From the NCBI GenBank assembly GCA_036897485.1, contig JAYMTF010000020.1, forward strand, positions 1 to 64,000: a DNA stretch of 64,000 nt, in the 5' to 3' direction. The position numbers and the translations under genes were made by a program. The DNA is from Pelargonium nanum. Taxonomy: Eukaryota > Streptophyta > Magnoliopsida > Geraniales > Geraniaceae. Of the stretch, positions 24,001-35,531 are shown in pieces (within the stretch, counting starts at the first letter, position 1; each line of letters begins with the position of its first letter). The notes beneath the pieces were generated by a model that saw only the letters and a program-made list of their open reading frames with translations, did not search any database and was not told the DNA's origin.

Positions 24001-27000
24001 AAGATTTTGGACCAATGCAGCTATACATACCACAGGAACATCCACAAAATAGTTGATGTTGCTAAAAGACATGGAAAGTGGTTGAAAGGGGAGAACCATG
24101 CCTCTCTGCTTAAAGCGTTTTGCTGCAGTGAAGATGAAGAAAACCTGGACAATTAGTTACACTTGGATATATAAAATTTGAAAACGAAGTGATAAATAAA
24201 GCCACTATATGAGTTACGTTACAAACCACTTAATGAGCCTGAATGTTGCAGATAATGTCTCAGCTCGGTAACAACACTTTCACCTTTCCTTCTCTTTTCT
24301 CTTTCCTCTAGCTCTTCCTTGGATACAACAGCTTGTCGCTTACCCAAAGCTGTATAAATTAAGAGCACAAACCTAGTAAGCCATATTTCTTTCTTTTCTA
24401 CTCAACTTGTTTAATTGCATTACATGTGGTACGAGAAAAGTTCACGAGGGGAGATGTCTTACGATTAAGGTAAGTCAGGAACATTGTGAACAGAGTATTG
24501 AATAATAGCGCATATCCAAACAAAGCACCAATTCCAATCCAATACCAGTAGCTCTCTGGAAACAAGCTGCGGGATTTCAATAACGCCTCCCCTAATGAAA
24601 GGTTGGTGTAGTTCCCGGCACTCTGCATAAAAAATTAAAAGGAGGGGAAATACAGAACCATAAGTAACCCTTATTCATTTCGCCATTACTGTAATTATAG
24701 CATGTCTGGCTAACAAAAATCGTAATAACTGCTTACAGCTAGAAAACGATATTGACCAGATAACATATAACATGGTATACCTTATCCCAGGAATGTCCAA
24801 GGAATTCATTCACGGAAGCTGCATTTTGAGCATACATCAATGGAGAAACCCAAAAACCCCAGATCCACCAATTTGGGATACGATCTGTCGTGATGAAACA
24901 ACAAAATCCATAAATGTTTGAGAATAAAATAAACATGTTGATATCGAGAGAAAGTATTCATTCCAACCTCTAGAAATAATGTATCCTCCAAGAGCCATGA
25001 CAACCAACATTGCAAAAGATCCAAAGGTGTTGGCAACAATCATGTTTCGGCCCAAGGATCCCATGAGACGGAAAAGACCTATAGACATTTGGTGCAGAAA
25101 GAAGAATAACATAAACTGCCGAAGAAATCTGCATGTTGAAAAGTTAAACAGAAACATCAATTCCCAAGTCAACCATTGTTGTTTATGAAAAGCTAAGGGA
25201 GGAAAAGATTTACCTAGTAAATTCAGGATCATATCCAATCACATAGTATGTAACTGCCACCCAGAAACCAGACTCTATGATAGAAATTGGAATACTTAAA
25301 ACCCAGGAGGGCAGTGTATAAACCCAGCTCGGGTAGAAATGCAAATCCCTATGTTTGTAAAGAACTGGAAGCTTGCCCACTAACATTGAGACCTCCGTGA
25401 AACCATTAAAAAGAACAATGACCATAGAAAAGTACAGGGCTCCAAGATATAAGTTTCCATCATCAATGGTCTTATGGTGCATAGTTGTCCGCATAAAAAC
25501 ACTCATTGTGACCAAAGCAACAAAGAGAAGCTGAAAATAAAGCATGCAGTATCTTAAAATCATTAATCTGTTATATATTTGGCACAGAATCACTTGACAT
25601 ACCACAATGTATCTCAAGACCCAACCAGGTATCAAATGGAACATTACCTGAATGAACTTGAAAACATAGATAAATGAATTCCGTTTCATCAATAGCAGCT
25701 GCCAGTTAAAGCTGGTCTTGAGAAGTTCAATCCTCTTCATGCCATAGGAAAAGGTGGACAAAGCTGCTGGATGATTATAACGTCTATTAAAAGGAACATC
25801 CAATTCCTCGCACAAATGCTTTCCAATACGATAAGAACAAAAAGTCTCAGCAAACTTTCCCACAGGTATATGTTGATAAGGACGGTCAAGAAGGGACCAG
25901 TACTGCTCCTGATCTTTCTTTGAAATTACCTGTGCACAAAAAAATGAATAAAGGTGCCTAAAAATGCAGCTGAATCCAAATCTCAAGCTCTGCTCTACTT
26001 ACTTCTTGCAAGAAGTCTGCCACATTCTTTCGCTCTGGACAGCTAAATCCCATAAATGTAAAGAAATCAAGAGCAGCATCACGAGGTCCTTGATACACAA
26101 TCTGGCCCTCAGCCAAAAGTATGACATCATCAAACAACTTGTAAGTTTCTGGAGCTGGCTGAAGGAGAGAAATTACAGTGGTCCCTCCAAGAGCCTGAGT
26201 TGAATGTCTAAGATATTTGATGATTTGGTAAGTAGTTGAACTATCAAGACCAGTTGATATTTCATCCATGAACAGCACTCGAGCTGGACCAACTAATAAT
26301 TCACCTGGAATCACAAGTTTGCCAAATCAATATGAATATGTGAAAAGTGCGGCCCCACCATAGTGGGGTATGGGGAGAGTAATTTGTGCGTATGGAATAA
26401 CCAAACAGATTGACCTTTTTGTACTCAAATAATCAAAACTGAAAACAAATAAAACAAAACAAGAAAAACAACACATACCTGTTGTAAGACGCTTCTTTTG
26501 TCCCCCAGAAATCCCTTTAAGCATTTCATCTCCCACTAATGTATCAGCACATATGTCCAACCCTAAAATCTTTGTCAGATGTACATTAGTACTTCAGGTG
26601 AACCGCACGGAATTCATTTTGGAAATTACTACTAGTTTCAAACATGGGAAATGTTCTTCCTCAAAATATGTATCTTATGGCTAAAAGCATGTCAATAAAC
26701 AGGTTGGACTATAGAACATTTAGCAAAGCCAACTTGCTGTCATTTCATCATTCATGCCCTTCGTCAAAGTAATGTTTCCTGCATTGTTATTGTAAAAACT
26801 AGTTCTTTCCGATCTTTTCAGACATTTACTCAAGTTGAATAACATGCTTCAAACAAGGTTGTTACATATATGTAAAGGTCCCCAAAGCATTTCTCATTTT
26901 GCTGTTTTCTTGAAGTTTTGTGCAAAAGTTTAGAGAGACAAAGACAGGCAGTAAAAAAAACAGAGGGGAAGGAGGGAACAACCTAGAATGGACCTGAAAC

Positions 27001-29978
27001 TGAAAAAAACCATGTTTGAAACTAAAACATTATCTTTTAATTTTACTGCAAACTTGGAAAGCTGTGGAATGATAGTAGTTCCAATACAAGCAGAATATAA
27101 GAAGAATATGTGACAACTTAAGTTGCCAGGTCAGTAAGATTACCCAGCACATATATACTAAAATCTAGTACTAAATGAGGAAAAATGGAGTTCACAATTA
27201 ACCATGGAAAAAAAACAAAGCATAGTTTTTATATGTTAATTTAATGAGAGACTCTTCTGAAATATGCTACTCTGTCTATATTGTCGAACACCATAGGTCC
27301 ATAACTATTTGAACCACGATTTTGATTTATCCTTCCAGAAAAATACTACCGAGGAAAGCACTATCCAAATAACCACTATGAAAAATACTACCGAGGAAAG
27401 CACTATCCAAAGCTTAGGTAGAGACTTTCTCCAGTGGATTTTCTTGAATGATATAGATGATTTATAGAAATAGAACTAACATTCAAGGGTTGAAAAGTAA
27501 GCGTTCAATTTCATTCATTCTAATTATTCAAAATGTTAAAGATGAGGTAGATTGTAATAGCATGGTTGTATTATATGAATCCAGGAGTAACAAACTTCTA
27601 GAGAATACCTTCATAATGTATTCCACAACAAGCCCTGTCTCCTGTCCCCCCAAAGCTAATGACTATAGAAAAAAATATATATATAGTAAGGATCAAGTTA
27701 GCAGTAATAAATAATTAGGCAAGGGACGAACAGCATGATTAGGAGATGCAAGTACCTTCATAAATATATCCAGATCTTCATCAGGTTTTATGCCAGCCAT
27801 CTTTTCCCTTCTTGAAAGTTCCAATAGCATGTCTATTACAATTAGTTTAGTCATCATCTAGCCAAGCATAATACGTGGACACTTACACACACACTACTTC
27901 CCAAACCTTACCATATTTGAAACCGACACCTTGACAGCGTCCTGCAAACTCGAGAGTTTCTCGTACAGTCATCTCTGCAACATGCCGGTCTTGCTGACTA
28001 ACATAAGCAGCTGTCCTCTGTGGAACAAACTCATTTAAACCATGCCCATTATAAGTAATTTTTCCTGACATCTGCATCCAAGTCAAATCAAGCAAATAAA
28101 TTATTTCAGAATAATCGATGGCATTTAACTATGTTAACCAGAAAACAAGTCTTTGAACTTAGTGTACAAAGTTCAAAAGGACATGGAAGCATAGAACATA
28201 TAATTCTTGGTTGTACAAAGGTTACTCTATAATCTATATTATGTACCAGGAATCAGCATATAAACATGAAGTCGTTAAGAGTCATATAACAGTAACAAAA
28301 TCTAAGAACCTGTAGATCAGATCCAAGGCGTCCAGCTAGAGCCAATAGTAGTGTTGTCTTTCCAGAGCTCGGAGGACCCAACAACAGCGTCAATCTAGAA
28401 TGTAATAGAATTTTTAGCATCAAAAAAGAAAAACAAAGAAGAAAAAAAACAAGTTGGTGTTAGTTAAAACTAAACCTTGAAGGTCTAATAATTCCACTAA
28501 TATCATCCAAAATTGTCAATTTGCTTCTCTTTCCCTGGTATATTCGTGACTGTCTTAAAAATGCCTGGATAACAGCCATAAGAAAAAAATTATTTGCAGT
28601 ATTTAGGAAGCAATGTAGAAACTTAAGTCATTTGAAAATGGGTTACCAATTATGGGAACACTACCTCAGTCATGTTGAAGATGAAGTTTGGAATAGTTGG
28701 CAGTGCTCTGCTGCCAATGTGAACAAATGATTCAACCGTCAAATTTTGGAACCGGACCTCAATCTTTGGAAACCGCAAATCTACCCTGCAGTATCCAATA
28801 AATGAATACAAAGTTATTCAAGTAACATATATCACAAAAGTATTAACATGTAGCAAGTTAATAAGTTATCAAAGAAATTTTGTACAGTTCGAACACAAAA
28901 TAAATACATTAGTACTTCTCAATTCTCATTCAAAATTAAATGGTATCTTTCTCTCTACTTTTCTATTTTCCAATTCTTCTTCATTCTTCATTGGCATCCA
29001 AATTTGTTGTGACATCTGCGTATGTAAAGCTCTCAAACTCACTTTTGTTTTGGTTCAGACTTCAGAGTATTTGATGAACCCCCCAGTAAAAAAGTATGTG
29101 AACTGTATAATTAGAGCAAATAAGAACCTAGCTTCACCCTCAACCATATTAATAACTACAGTATTAATTTGATTTTCACCACCTGGTTCCAGCCCATAAT
29201 TGTGGTGTCAATTTACTAAAAGAAAAAAAAAAAACTCCATAATCTGTTTGGTTGCCAGGAAGAAGATAAAGTGAGACTGAGCACTTTGTTTAATTGTTTC
29301 AGATTCCATGGAAAGAGAAACTAAATCCAAAAGCAGATCAGTCAAGCTCAAATGAGGCTAAAACTTTGTTTTTAGTAAAATAAGAAAGAATTTAGCTCTC
29401 TCCTAGTGGAATTATTAAAAACTGAATTTCCTTCCATATCTTCATCAACAATTCACAGGCACTGAATAAGCACATTGAACTGAAAATTTTGAAATTGGCA
29501 TCACACATCCAAATTCAGCAGTAAAGTATAATCACAAATCAACTATTTCATCTAAACTAACCAAAAAACAATTCTAGAACAACCATTTGATCCAGCATTA
29601 GCAATATCATGCTTCCAAACTTCAAAGCTCAAGCAAAACAACAGCCAAAACCAGAGAAATAAAATTAAATTAAAAGAAACGAGAATCGGAAGAGAATTAC
29701 GCGTCGAATCGCTGCCTCATGCGTTCAAAGAATCGCTCGGGATCGTGATCAACGGCAGTGACCAGACGGTCGAGCACTAGCTTCTGCTCCGTGAGCTCGA
29801 GCTCGCTCAACTCGATCTCTTTGGTGTCTCCGGCAATGTTGGTGAAAATGCCTCTCCGAGCGCGGGCGTAGGTGGGCAGGCGCTCGAGCGCGGCCCACCG
29901 GAGCGCCTCGTCGTCGTCGCCGCCGTCGTCCCTGAACGGCACCGTCTTGGAGAAGGCATTTACTGCCGAGTTCCACAT
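21018..29978 (-). CDS. ABCG32: Full-size ABCG (PDR-type) transporter ABCG32/PEC1
   Basis: ABCG32 is a plasma-membrane exporter needed for a normal cuticle, probably exporting cutin precursors from epidermal cells. I read 24 exons, starting at 29978, 28785, 28564, 28394, 28071, 27832, 27662, 26569, 26304, 25929, 25530, 25128, 24884, 24622, 24349, 24122, 23941, 23534, 22866, 22680, 22447, 21895, 21634 and 21290. Phases close, except that my hand count at the end of exon 15 (about 24231) is uncertain by one base. The length is 1420 residues, equal to Arabidopsis ABCG32. The order is NBD-TMD-NBD-TMD. NBD1 has [10 protein letters not shown] (~169-178), [12 protein letters not shown] (~307-318) and [15 protein letters not shown]2 has [11 protein letters not shown] (~864), [10 protein letters not shown] (~972) and [12 protein letters not shown]. 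The N-terminus MWNSA.NAFS and the C-terminus FNFQRR match ABCG32. No disruption is seen. Introns 1 (~0.9 kb) and 7 (~1 kb) are the longest. Confidence 0.95.
27338..27411. repeat. 42-bp tandem duplication in ABCG32 intron 7
   Basis: The words GAAAAATACTACCGAGGAAA and CACTATCCAA occur identically at 27338 and 27380, 42 bp apart. About 32 bp are identical, so the event is recent. It lies in a ~1 kb intron and touches no splice site. Confidence 0.9.
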
Positions 29979-30420
29979 GATTTGTGGTGGATCTGGCTCA
30001 AAACTGAGAGAAAAGGAACATAAATGGCGACGCCAAGAGCTGGTTCGTTGTAATGTGTGAAGAAGCTATTTCTACTCCCAGGGCTCGGTGGTTGAGCTCA
30101 GCATTTATGGCTGTTTCTCTCTCCTCTTCTCTGTCCAGAGGATGTTTCTTTTCTTTGTTTGTTCAACAAATTTGCAATCACTCACTCCACTGTGTCTATT
30201 GAACGTTAGACGTGACACTGTTGGTGCAGCAGATGGTCTGCATTTAATAGCCGCGGGAAAGACGAATGCTGTACTGTTATACCACTCGCGCACGCTGAGC
30301 ACTCGCTCCCACGGAAGGCTATTACCGTAATTAGAGTTTATAAATGGATTGGCTCTCTCTCCCGTTTAAAGAGTCGGCTAAAGTTTTTGTTTAGTTACCA
30401 TTTTTCTTGTTTTTTTAGAG
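29979..30420 (-). promoter_or_regulatory. ABCG32 upstream region with an L1-box candidate
   Basis: On the minus strand TAAATGCA occurs at 30246-30239, about 260 bp before the ATG. This matches the L1 box (TAAATGYA) recognised by HD-ZIP IV factors of the epidermis. TTATAAA occurs near 30343-30337 with CCAAT just upstream, which would imply a leader of ~330 nt. Epidermal expression fits the known role of ABCG32. The link is motif plus family knowledge; an 8-bp word can occur by chance. Confidence 0.4.
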
Positions 30421-31599
30421 AGATGACAGCCTCTTGGACTTGTATATAGTAAATTATGGCATTTCTCAATTCTCATTAAGATAATGAATTAGTGCTTTGT
30501 TAGTAATAAGTTAAGATGTTGTTAAGGTTCGCAAAGTTGGGACGACGTAGGTTCGCGATATATAGTTTTTTTTTATTGGTGTGTGCGCAGGACAACATGA
30601 GACGATTGCAGAGAATGAGAATGTGGTGGTTTGGTCGGAACTATTGTATCATCTTTCGAGTTGGCTGCTGAATCGGATGGTTGTCCCGATGGTGGTGAGA
30701 GACAGTTGGCAAAGTCTTCCACGTGGTCACTTTACACTTCAAATGCAATTATTGTTAGTTGTTCGTGCTATTCAAGCTAGAGAAAAGTTTACGGTATCTT
30801 TAACTTGATTATACAGCCTGACGAGGAAAATTTCAGTATATTCAGTTTGATTATTCATGAAGTTATAGTCATTGTGTCTCAATTTGATCGTGTCGATTTT
30901 TATTTATGAATTTGTCTACAAACTGAGTGACCCACGAGTTAGTTAGGTATTCGATCCTTTTGTAGGCTTGTCTGGATGGAATGCTCTTTAAATCTCATAT
31001 ATATCGTTTTTGTTATCGTTCAATTTGAAGTAATAAATTATTAATTTTTTTGTGGTAAAATAAATTTAATGAATTTACAAATTTCTTTTTCATAAATGGT
31101 TTTGTTGTGCACGCGCGAGTGGAGTAGAGATTTTAAATGACATTTGAATTAAAAACGGTTGGGAAGAGGGGCTAGCTTGTGTTAACGGCGTAGGGTAATG
31201 GTTGCTTACAGCAGAGGCTATTGGGCTGTTTAAGGAAAATAAGTCTATAGTGTGAAACTCGTGTCTTTGAAAAGAAGTGTTCATGAGAAAATGCAATCCA
31301 AGAAAACAAAGGACACAACACAACACAACACAAGTGGCTCCGTTTGTTTTGCGCAACTTTCTCAATTATAGACAAGGATGGTGTGATTTATGAGCAACTT
31401 ACTTGTGCTCTTTAATTATCGTAAGTATGATCTCTACTTGTTAATTGTTTGCATTGAAATATGCTTCCAAAATAGAATGACTCATTGTTTTGCTTGTCCC
31501 AACCATTTTCATGCACAAGTAACGTAGTCGTCACGCGAACAAAATTGCACATAGGCATTTTTAACGAGTAGATTTTATTCCGTTTCGATAAAAACAGGA
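30421..31599. other. Intergenic stretch without a gene
   Basis: Open frames here are short and unlike any family I know. A short ACACA run lies at 31314-31334. I see no repeat with clear ends. Confidence 0.5.
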
Positions 31600-32150
31600 A
31601 TGCTTCATTTTTCTCTATGCAAAATTGTAAGCTTTATTACACTAAATCGTATTTAATGAGGAACACAAAATAAAACCAGAAGCTTGAAGGTCAATCCAAC
31701 AAGTAATGTTCGTCAAAGAAAATAAAGATATATCTAAAGCATGGCTCACTCGATTCGCAGATCGGGCTGAAAATAAAAAAATAATATTAATAAATTGAGC
31801 TACAATAGCTAAAATATCACTGATGATCAAATCAAATGCACTGGAAACTTCTCATTCAGCATGAATTGCATTGATGACGAGTTGTGAATCGGACACAACA
31901 ATGACTTGGTTACATCCACGATTGACCAACTAGGAGACCACCTCTCTGACAACCATTGCTTCCACCTCCCTAGCAGTGTTGCAACCATCCCAACACACAC
32001 GACCACCACCCCACACACGACCCGAGTGATAACGAACCACCCAACCCGCACCACGATTATTATCATCCATAAAACAAAACCCCATCCACATTTACCTTGA
32101 GTCTTCCCTGTGGAGGCCATTGCCATGTACCAACAACCCTTGAGCGGGTA
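31600..32150 (-). mobile_element. Decayed LINE fragment: RNase H-like tail of ORF2
   Basis: On the minus strand, pieces of the RNase H-like domain of plant L1-type LINEs are readable in turn: W.WPPQGRLKVNVDGV, RGAGWVVRYHSGRVWGGG, AREVEAMVVREVVS, CNQVIVVSDSQLVINAIHAE and SARSANRVSHAL. They lie in more than one frame with internal stops, so the copy is dead. A TTTAGTGTAATAAAGCTT stretch after the last stop resembles a LINE 3' end. No upstream reverse transcriptase is recognisable, which suggests 5' truncation. A pseudogenised host RNase H-like gene is a less likely alternative. Confidence 0.7.
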
Positions 32151-32189
32151 TAAGTGAATTATAATGTGATAACAAACTCTCATTGATTT

Positions 32190-33190
32190 TGCTTAGATTC
32201 TTTATTCTCTGTTTATGGGAAAGCAAAGTTTAACTAAGTACGGGCTAGGCTAAACTACCAATGAGGTTCTGCTCTTTTAATTCAAAATTTTACATTCACC
32301 TTACTCAATCAATTTGAACTCATCAACTCGCACAGAGAAATGTGTGTCTCGACCATGAACTTATTTTTAAGACACGAACTACATTTTTCATATTCCTAAA
32401 GTACACCATGATCTGATACATTGCTACTCATTCATTATTGAGAATAGCATTAGCAGGTCGGTCCAAATCAAAATTATGTGAAACGTGAAGTCAAAATCGG
32501 GTCTAAATTTGTTTGACATTATAACTGAACCTGAAGTGAACTCTAGCTAAGGAAAACCAGAATAGCAGGTCGGTCCATTACCATCAACGCCGAATATATA
32601 TAAAAAAACCGTAGGTTACTTAATGCAGAGAATAGGGATTGATTTGATAATAACAAGTAACTAATTTTTCTGTCATTAAATACCACTTCCACTTCTACTA
32701 TTTATTCCTAGATTCAATTGTTGGATTTGTTAGCTCTAACCATCCTTTCATTTTCTACTCAATTTCCTTGCACCATCTGATTGTGACATTTTATACAAAC
32801 ACATTTGACACCATGTTTCTAATATGTTTATTGTTTAATAAACACAAAGTAGTCTAATTAGCTCAACCACACACAGCTCATGCAATATTTATTCTGAAGC
32901 TGTGTGGTCATTTCTCACCAAACTTGTTTGAATTAGTTGCTAAGTAGTCGGTCTAGGGCTGGGATATATACGAACCCGTTGGTATTCAAAATTCGATCAA
33001 TTTTGAACCGAACTTGATTATATTGGACCATTTCGTCTAATTTTACATTGAAGTCTAAATTTTATCTGATCTAATCCAAAAAACTTGGATCTGATCTCCT
33101 TCCAAATTACTTTTTATAAATTAGAAGTTGAACAAATTTGATCTGAAATCTAAATTGTCACCTATAAGTCAGTCAGATTGAGATAGTTAT
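32190..33190. other. Intergenic stretch with short direct repeats
   Basis: No gene is seen. The word AGCAGGTCGGTCCA occurs at about 32454 and 32563. The part near 32940-33180, with repeated TCTGATC/GATCTGATC-like words, resembles degenerate MITE-type sequence, but I could not define its ends. Confidence 0.35.
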
Positions 33191-33192
33191 TA

Positions 33193-33330
33193 CTTTAGTT
33201 GTTCCAAAATGACTGACTTAAATATGAATTAGAAGTTTGTTAATGCATAATATATTTACTCTTGTATTGTCGCGGTCACGTGGTATAACAAACTCAAAGG
33301 ATACGTTATTAAATATTTATGCATAACTGA
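33193..33330. mobile_element. Stowaway-like MITE remnant
   Basis: The interior AGAAGTTTGTTAATG, ATATTTACTCTTGTATTGTC, AACAAACTCAAAGGATAC and TTATGCATAACT matches the element in BASS intron 9. The left end (TTCCAAAATGACTGAC) is still similar to the family TIR. The right TIR is missing, so this copy is truncated or interrupted by the next repeat. Confidence 0.6.
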
Positions 33331-33344
33331 TATATTAATGTAAA

Positions 33345-33615
33345 AAATTCAATTTGGTTCCCAAACTTTTGTTTTTCGACCATGTTTGGTTCTTTAACTC
33401 TCTTATTTAAATCCAAAATATTCATGAACTTTTGATATAAACTTTAAGAGTAATGTTCATTTTGGGTCAATATTTGAAAGTTCGGGACTAAATTAGGTTT
33501 ATACACAAAAATTTAAAAACTATTTTTTGTTCAAAATAATTATAAAAGAGAACTAAATTGGTTCGAAATACGAAAGTTCAAAAACAAAGTTTAAAATTCA
33601 AATTACTCTTTATAA
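33345..33615. repeat. Degenerate foldback repeat
   Basis: The left part (CAATTTGGTTCCCAAACTTT ... ATTCATGAACTTTT) is weakly complementary to the right part (GAGAACTAAATTGG ... GTTCAAAAAC). Its vocabulary resembles the better hairpin at 35114-35486, so it may be an older relative. The ends are uncertain. Confidence 0.35.
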
Positions 33616-34555
33616 ATTAGAAGTTGAACTAAATTTCTTTAAATTGACTTTAGGAGTGCAATAATCATATGCACTGCTATTCATTTAAATAGTGGCTAAA
33701 ATTGGGTCTCTACATTTATGAAATTGATCAACAACTATAGATACTACAAGTCTAAATATGTATATTGAAGCTCAAAAAAGGTAACCCAATTACTGAAGCA
33801 GCAAGAAAACAGTAGCACTTTAAAAAGTAAAGACCCAATTTTCTTACAACCACTTGTTAATTCTATATATTCAATGTGAGTCATATATATAGGTGAAGCT
33901 ATTTTTCTTGGCAACATGTCAAATTGGTTAAATACCAACCACTACCAATATTAAAATCCGGTGCACTTCAACAATTCAACATACCAATTCTATGACTATT
34001 ATTGGAGATAGAACTCAATATTAAGATATTAATGTTTTGAAACACATGCATAGATTTGGTAATCGACCATTGCGTTGACATATGCCATATTTTTCCTCAC
34101 GCAAGCCCTCCTGTTTATTGCATATGTGGGTACCAAAACTCTTGTACTTCAATTTATTAATTTCCATTTCCTGTCTCGTATCGTTTTCATATGTAATGGT
34201 TTCACGTGCGGGCCGGAACACGACAAATTTTGCAAGCGGATGGAGAATGTACGTGCCGGATAACACAACAGATAATGCACGTAAACTAAGAATATAGATA
34301 ACAAATATAGGTGTGTGAGTTTAGATCACCCATCTTTCTAAGCAAGAGAGATGTCGATTCCTAACACCTCAAGTTCATATATCCTCATTGTTCAAATATC
34401 CATATGACACGGGTGAAACATGCTTCCTAACTGTCTTGCCTACGTTGCACATGGAGTCCCGTCAAATTTAATTAAAAATGTCTAATTTTCATTTTGATAT
34501 AGAAAGGGTGGCAGTTAATTTTAAAAATTAAAATTTTGTTTTGGTGACGTTTGTC

Positions 34556-34860
34556 TTTTTTGAGCTCAAACGAAGTTATATTATTAATTCATCTCTTCAA
34601 GTAATAAAGGAACGATAAAGTCGGGATAGTCAAAACCCACCCAACCAACCAGGTCTGACACAAACTCCGACGACCTAGCTAACGCATGAGGCACTCGGTT
34701 CGCAGACCGACCAACAAAACAAAATTTTACACTACCAATATCAGCAGCGAATGAATATTACTAATGATCAAGCCAAATGCACTAATAGTCTCCCCTTCAA
34801 CATGGATTGCCTCAATAACCAAACTTGAATCCAAGTTTATAGTAGTGTAGAAAGAAAAAA
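34556..34860 (-). mobile_element. 3' end of a second, 5'-truncated LINE
   Basis: Read on the minus strand, pieces DSSLVIEAIHVEGETISAF, GRSANRVPHALARSSEFVSD and GWVGFDYPDFIVPLLLEEMN are the very end of an L1-type RNase H domain, with a frame break between the first two. After the stop comes TTCGTTTGAGCTC and then a short A run (T run at 34556-34561 on the plus strand), typical of a LINE 3' terminus. The RSANRV.HAL motif is shared with the fragment at 31600-32150, so both belong to related families. Confidence 0.75.
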
Positions 34861-35113
34861 TGAAATAGTAGTAACAAAATATATAAATTTCACTAGTGGT
34901 TGACCTATTAAGGGGTTTCAAGCCTAATAGATTTGATATTGGGCTTTCAGTTCTAAGTTATAAAGGTAGCCTTTTAGGCTTGAGACCCATTAAACATTAT
35001 CAGGCTTATGGCCCAAGTTGTTTATTTTCTTTATTTATTCCAATATATCTATAAAAAAATAACATAAAGCAAATATCAAAGAGAACTGAAATGACAAAGT
35101 CCATCAATGTTAA

Positions 35114-35486
35114 AGGGAAAAAGTCCCATTTAATATTTGAACTATCTCAAAGTGCTGAATTAGTCCCTAAATCGATCGATTCAATTTAATACAAATGTTA
35201 TCCAATCGAGTCAATTTATTCTAAATATTTTCAAAAACCGTGTCAATTAAATAAGGACATTCCGTCAAATTCATGGACATAATATGTTAGTTCCTGCTAA
35301 TGTGTATTTATTTTTCTATTTTTAACGGATTCTGTCAATGAACTTGACAAAATGTCCTTATTTGACATGGATTCTGAAAATATTTGAACTAAATTGACTT
35401 GATTGAAAACTTTTGGACTAAATGGACTCGATTAATAATTCATGGACTAAATCGATAGTTCAAGAACTAAATTGAACTTTTCTTCC
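35114..35486. mobile_element. Foldback MITE with ~180-bp inverted arms
   Basis: The left half (GGGAAAAAGTCCCATTTAAT, TTGAACTATC, AATTAGTCC, GAGTCAATTTA, ATAAGGACATT) recurs as its reverse complement in the right half, ending GATAGTTC ... CTTTTCTTCC. The direct word ATGTTAA flanks both sides (35107-35113 and 35487-35493), a likely target-site duplication. It has no coding capacity. Length and a TSD of 7-8 bp suggest an hAT- or Mutator-derived MITE. It lies only ~45 bp beyond the stop codon of the EGF-like gene and so probably falls in that gene's 3' UTR. Confidence 0.8.
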
Positions 35487-35531
35487 ATGTTAATACTATA
35501 TATATCAGTTGTGCTCAAGTACCATTATTCA

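Noticed and set aside
29749-29976. Arg-rich minus-strand frame over ABCG32 exon 1
   Set aside because: It is the shifted frame of the real MWNSA... exon.
31827-32183. 118-residue frame taken as a new gene
   Set aside because: The recognisable RNase H-like words lie in a different frame; this frame is a by-product of a decayed LINE.
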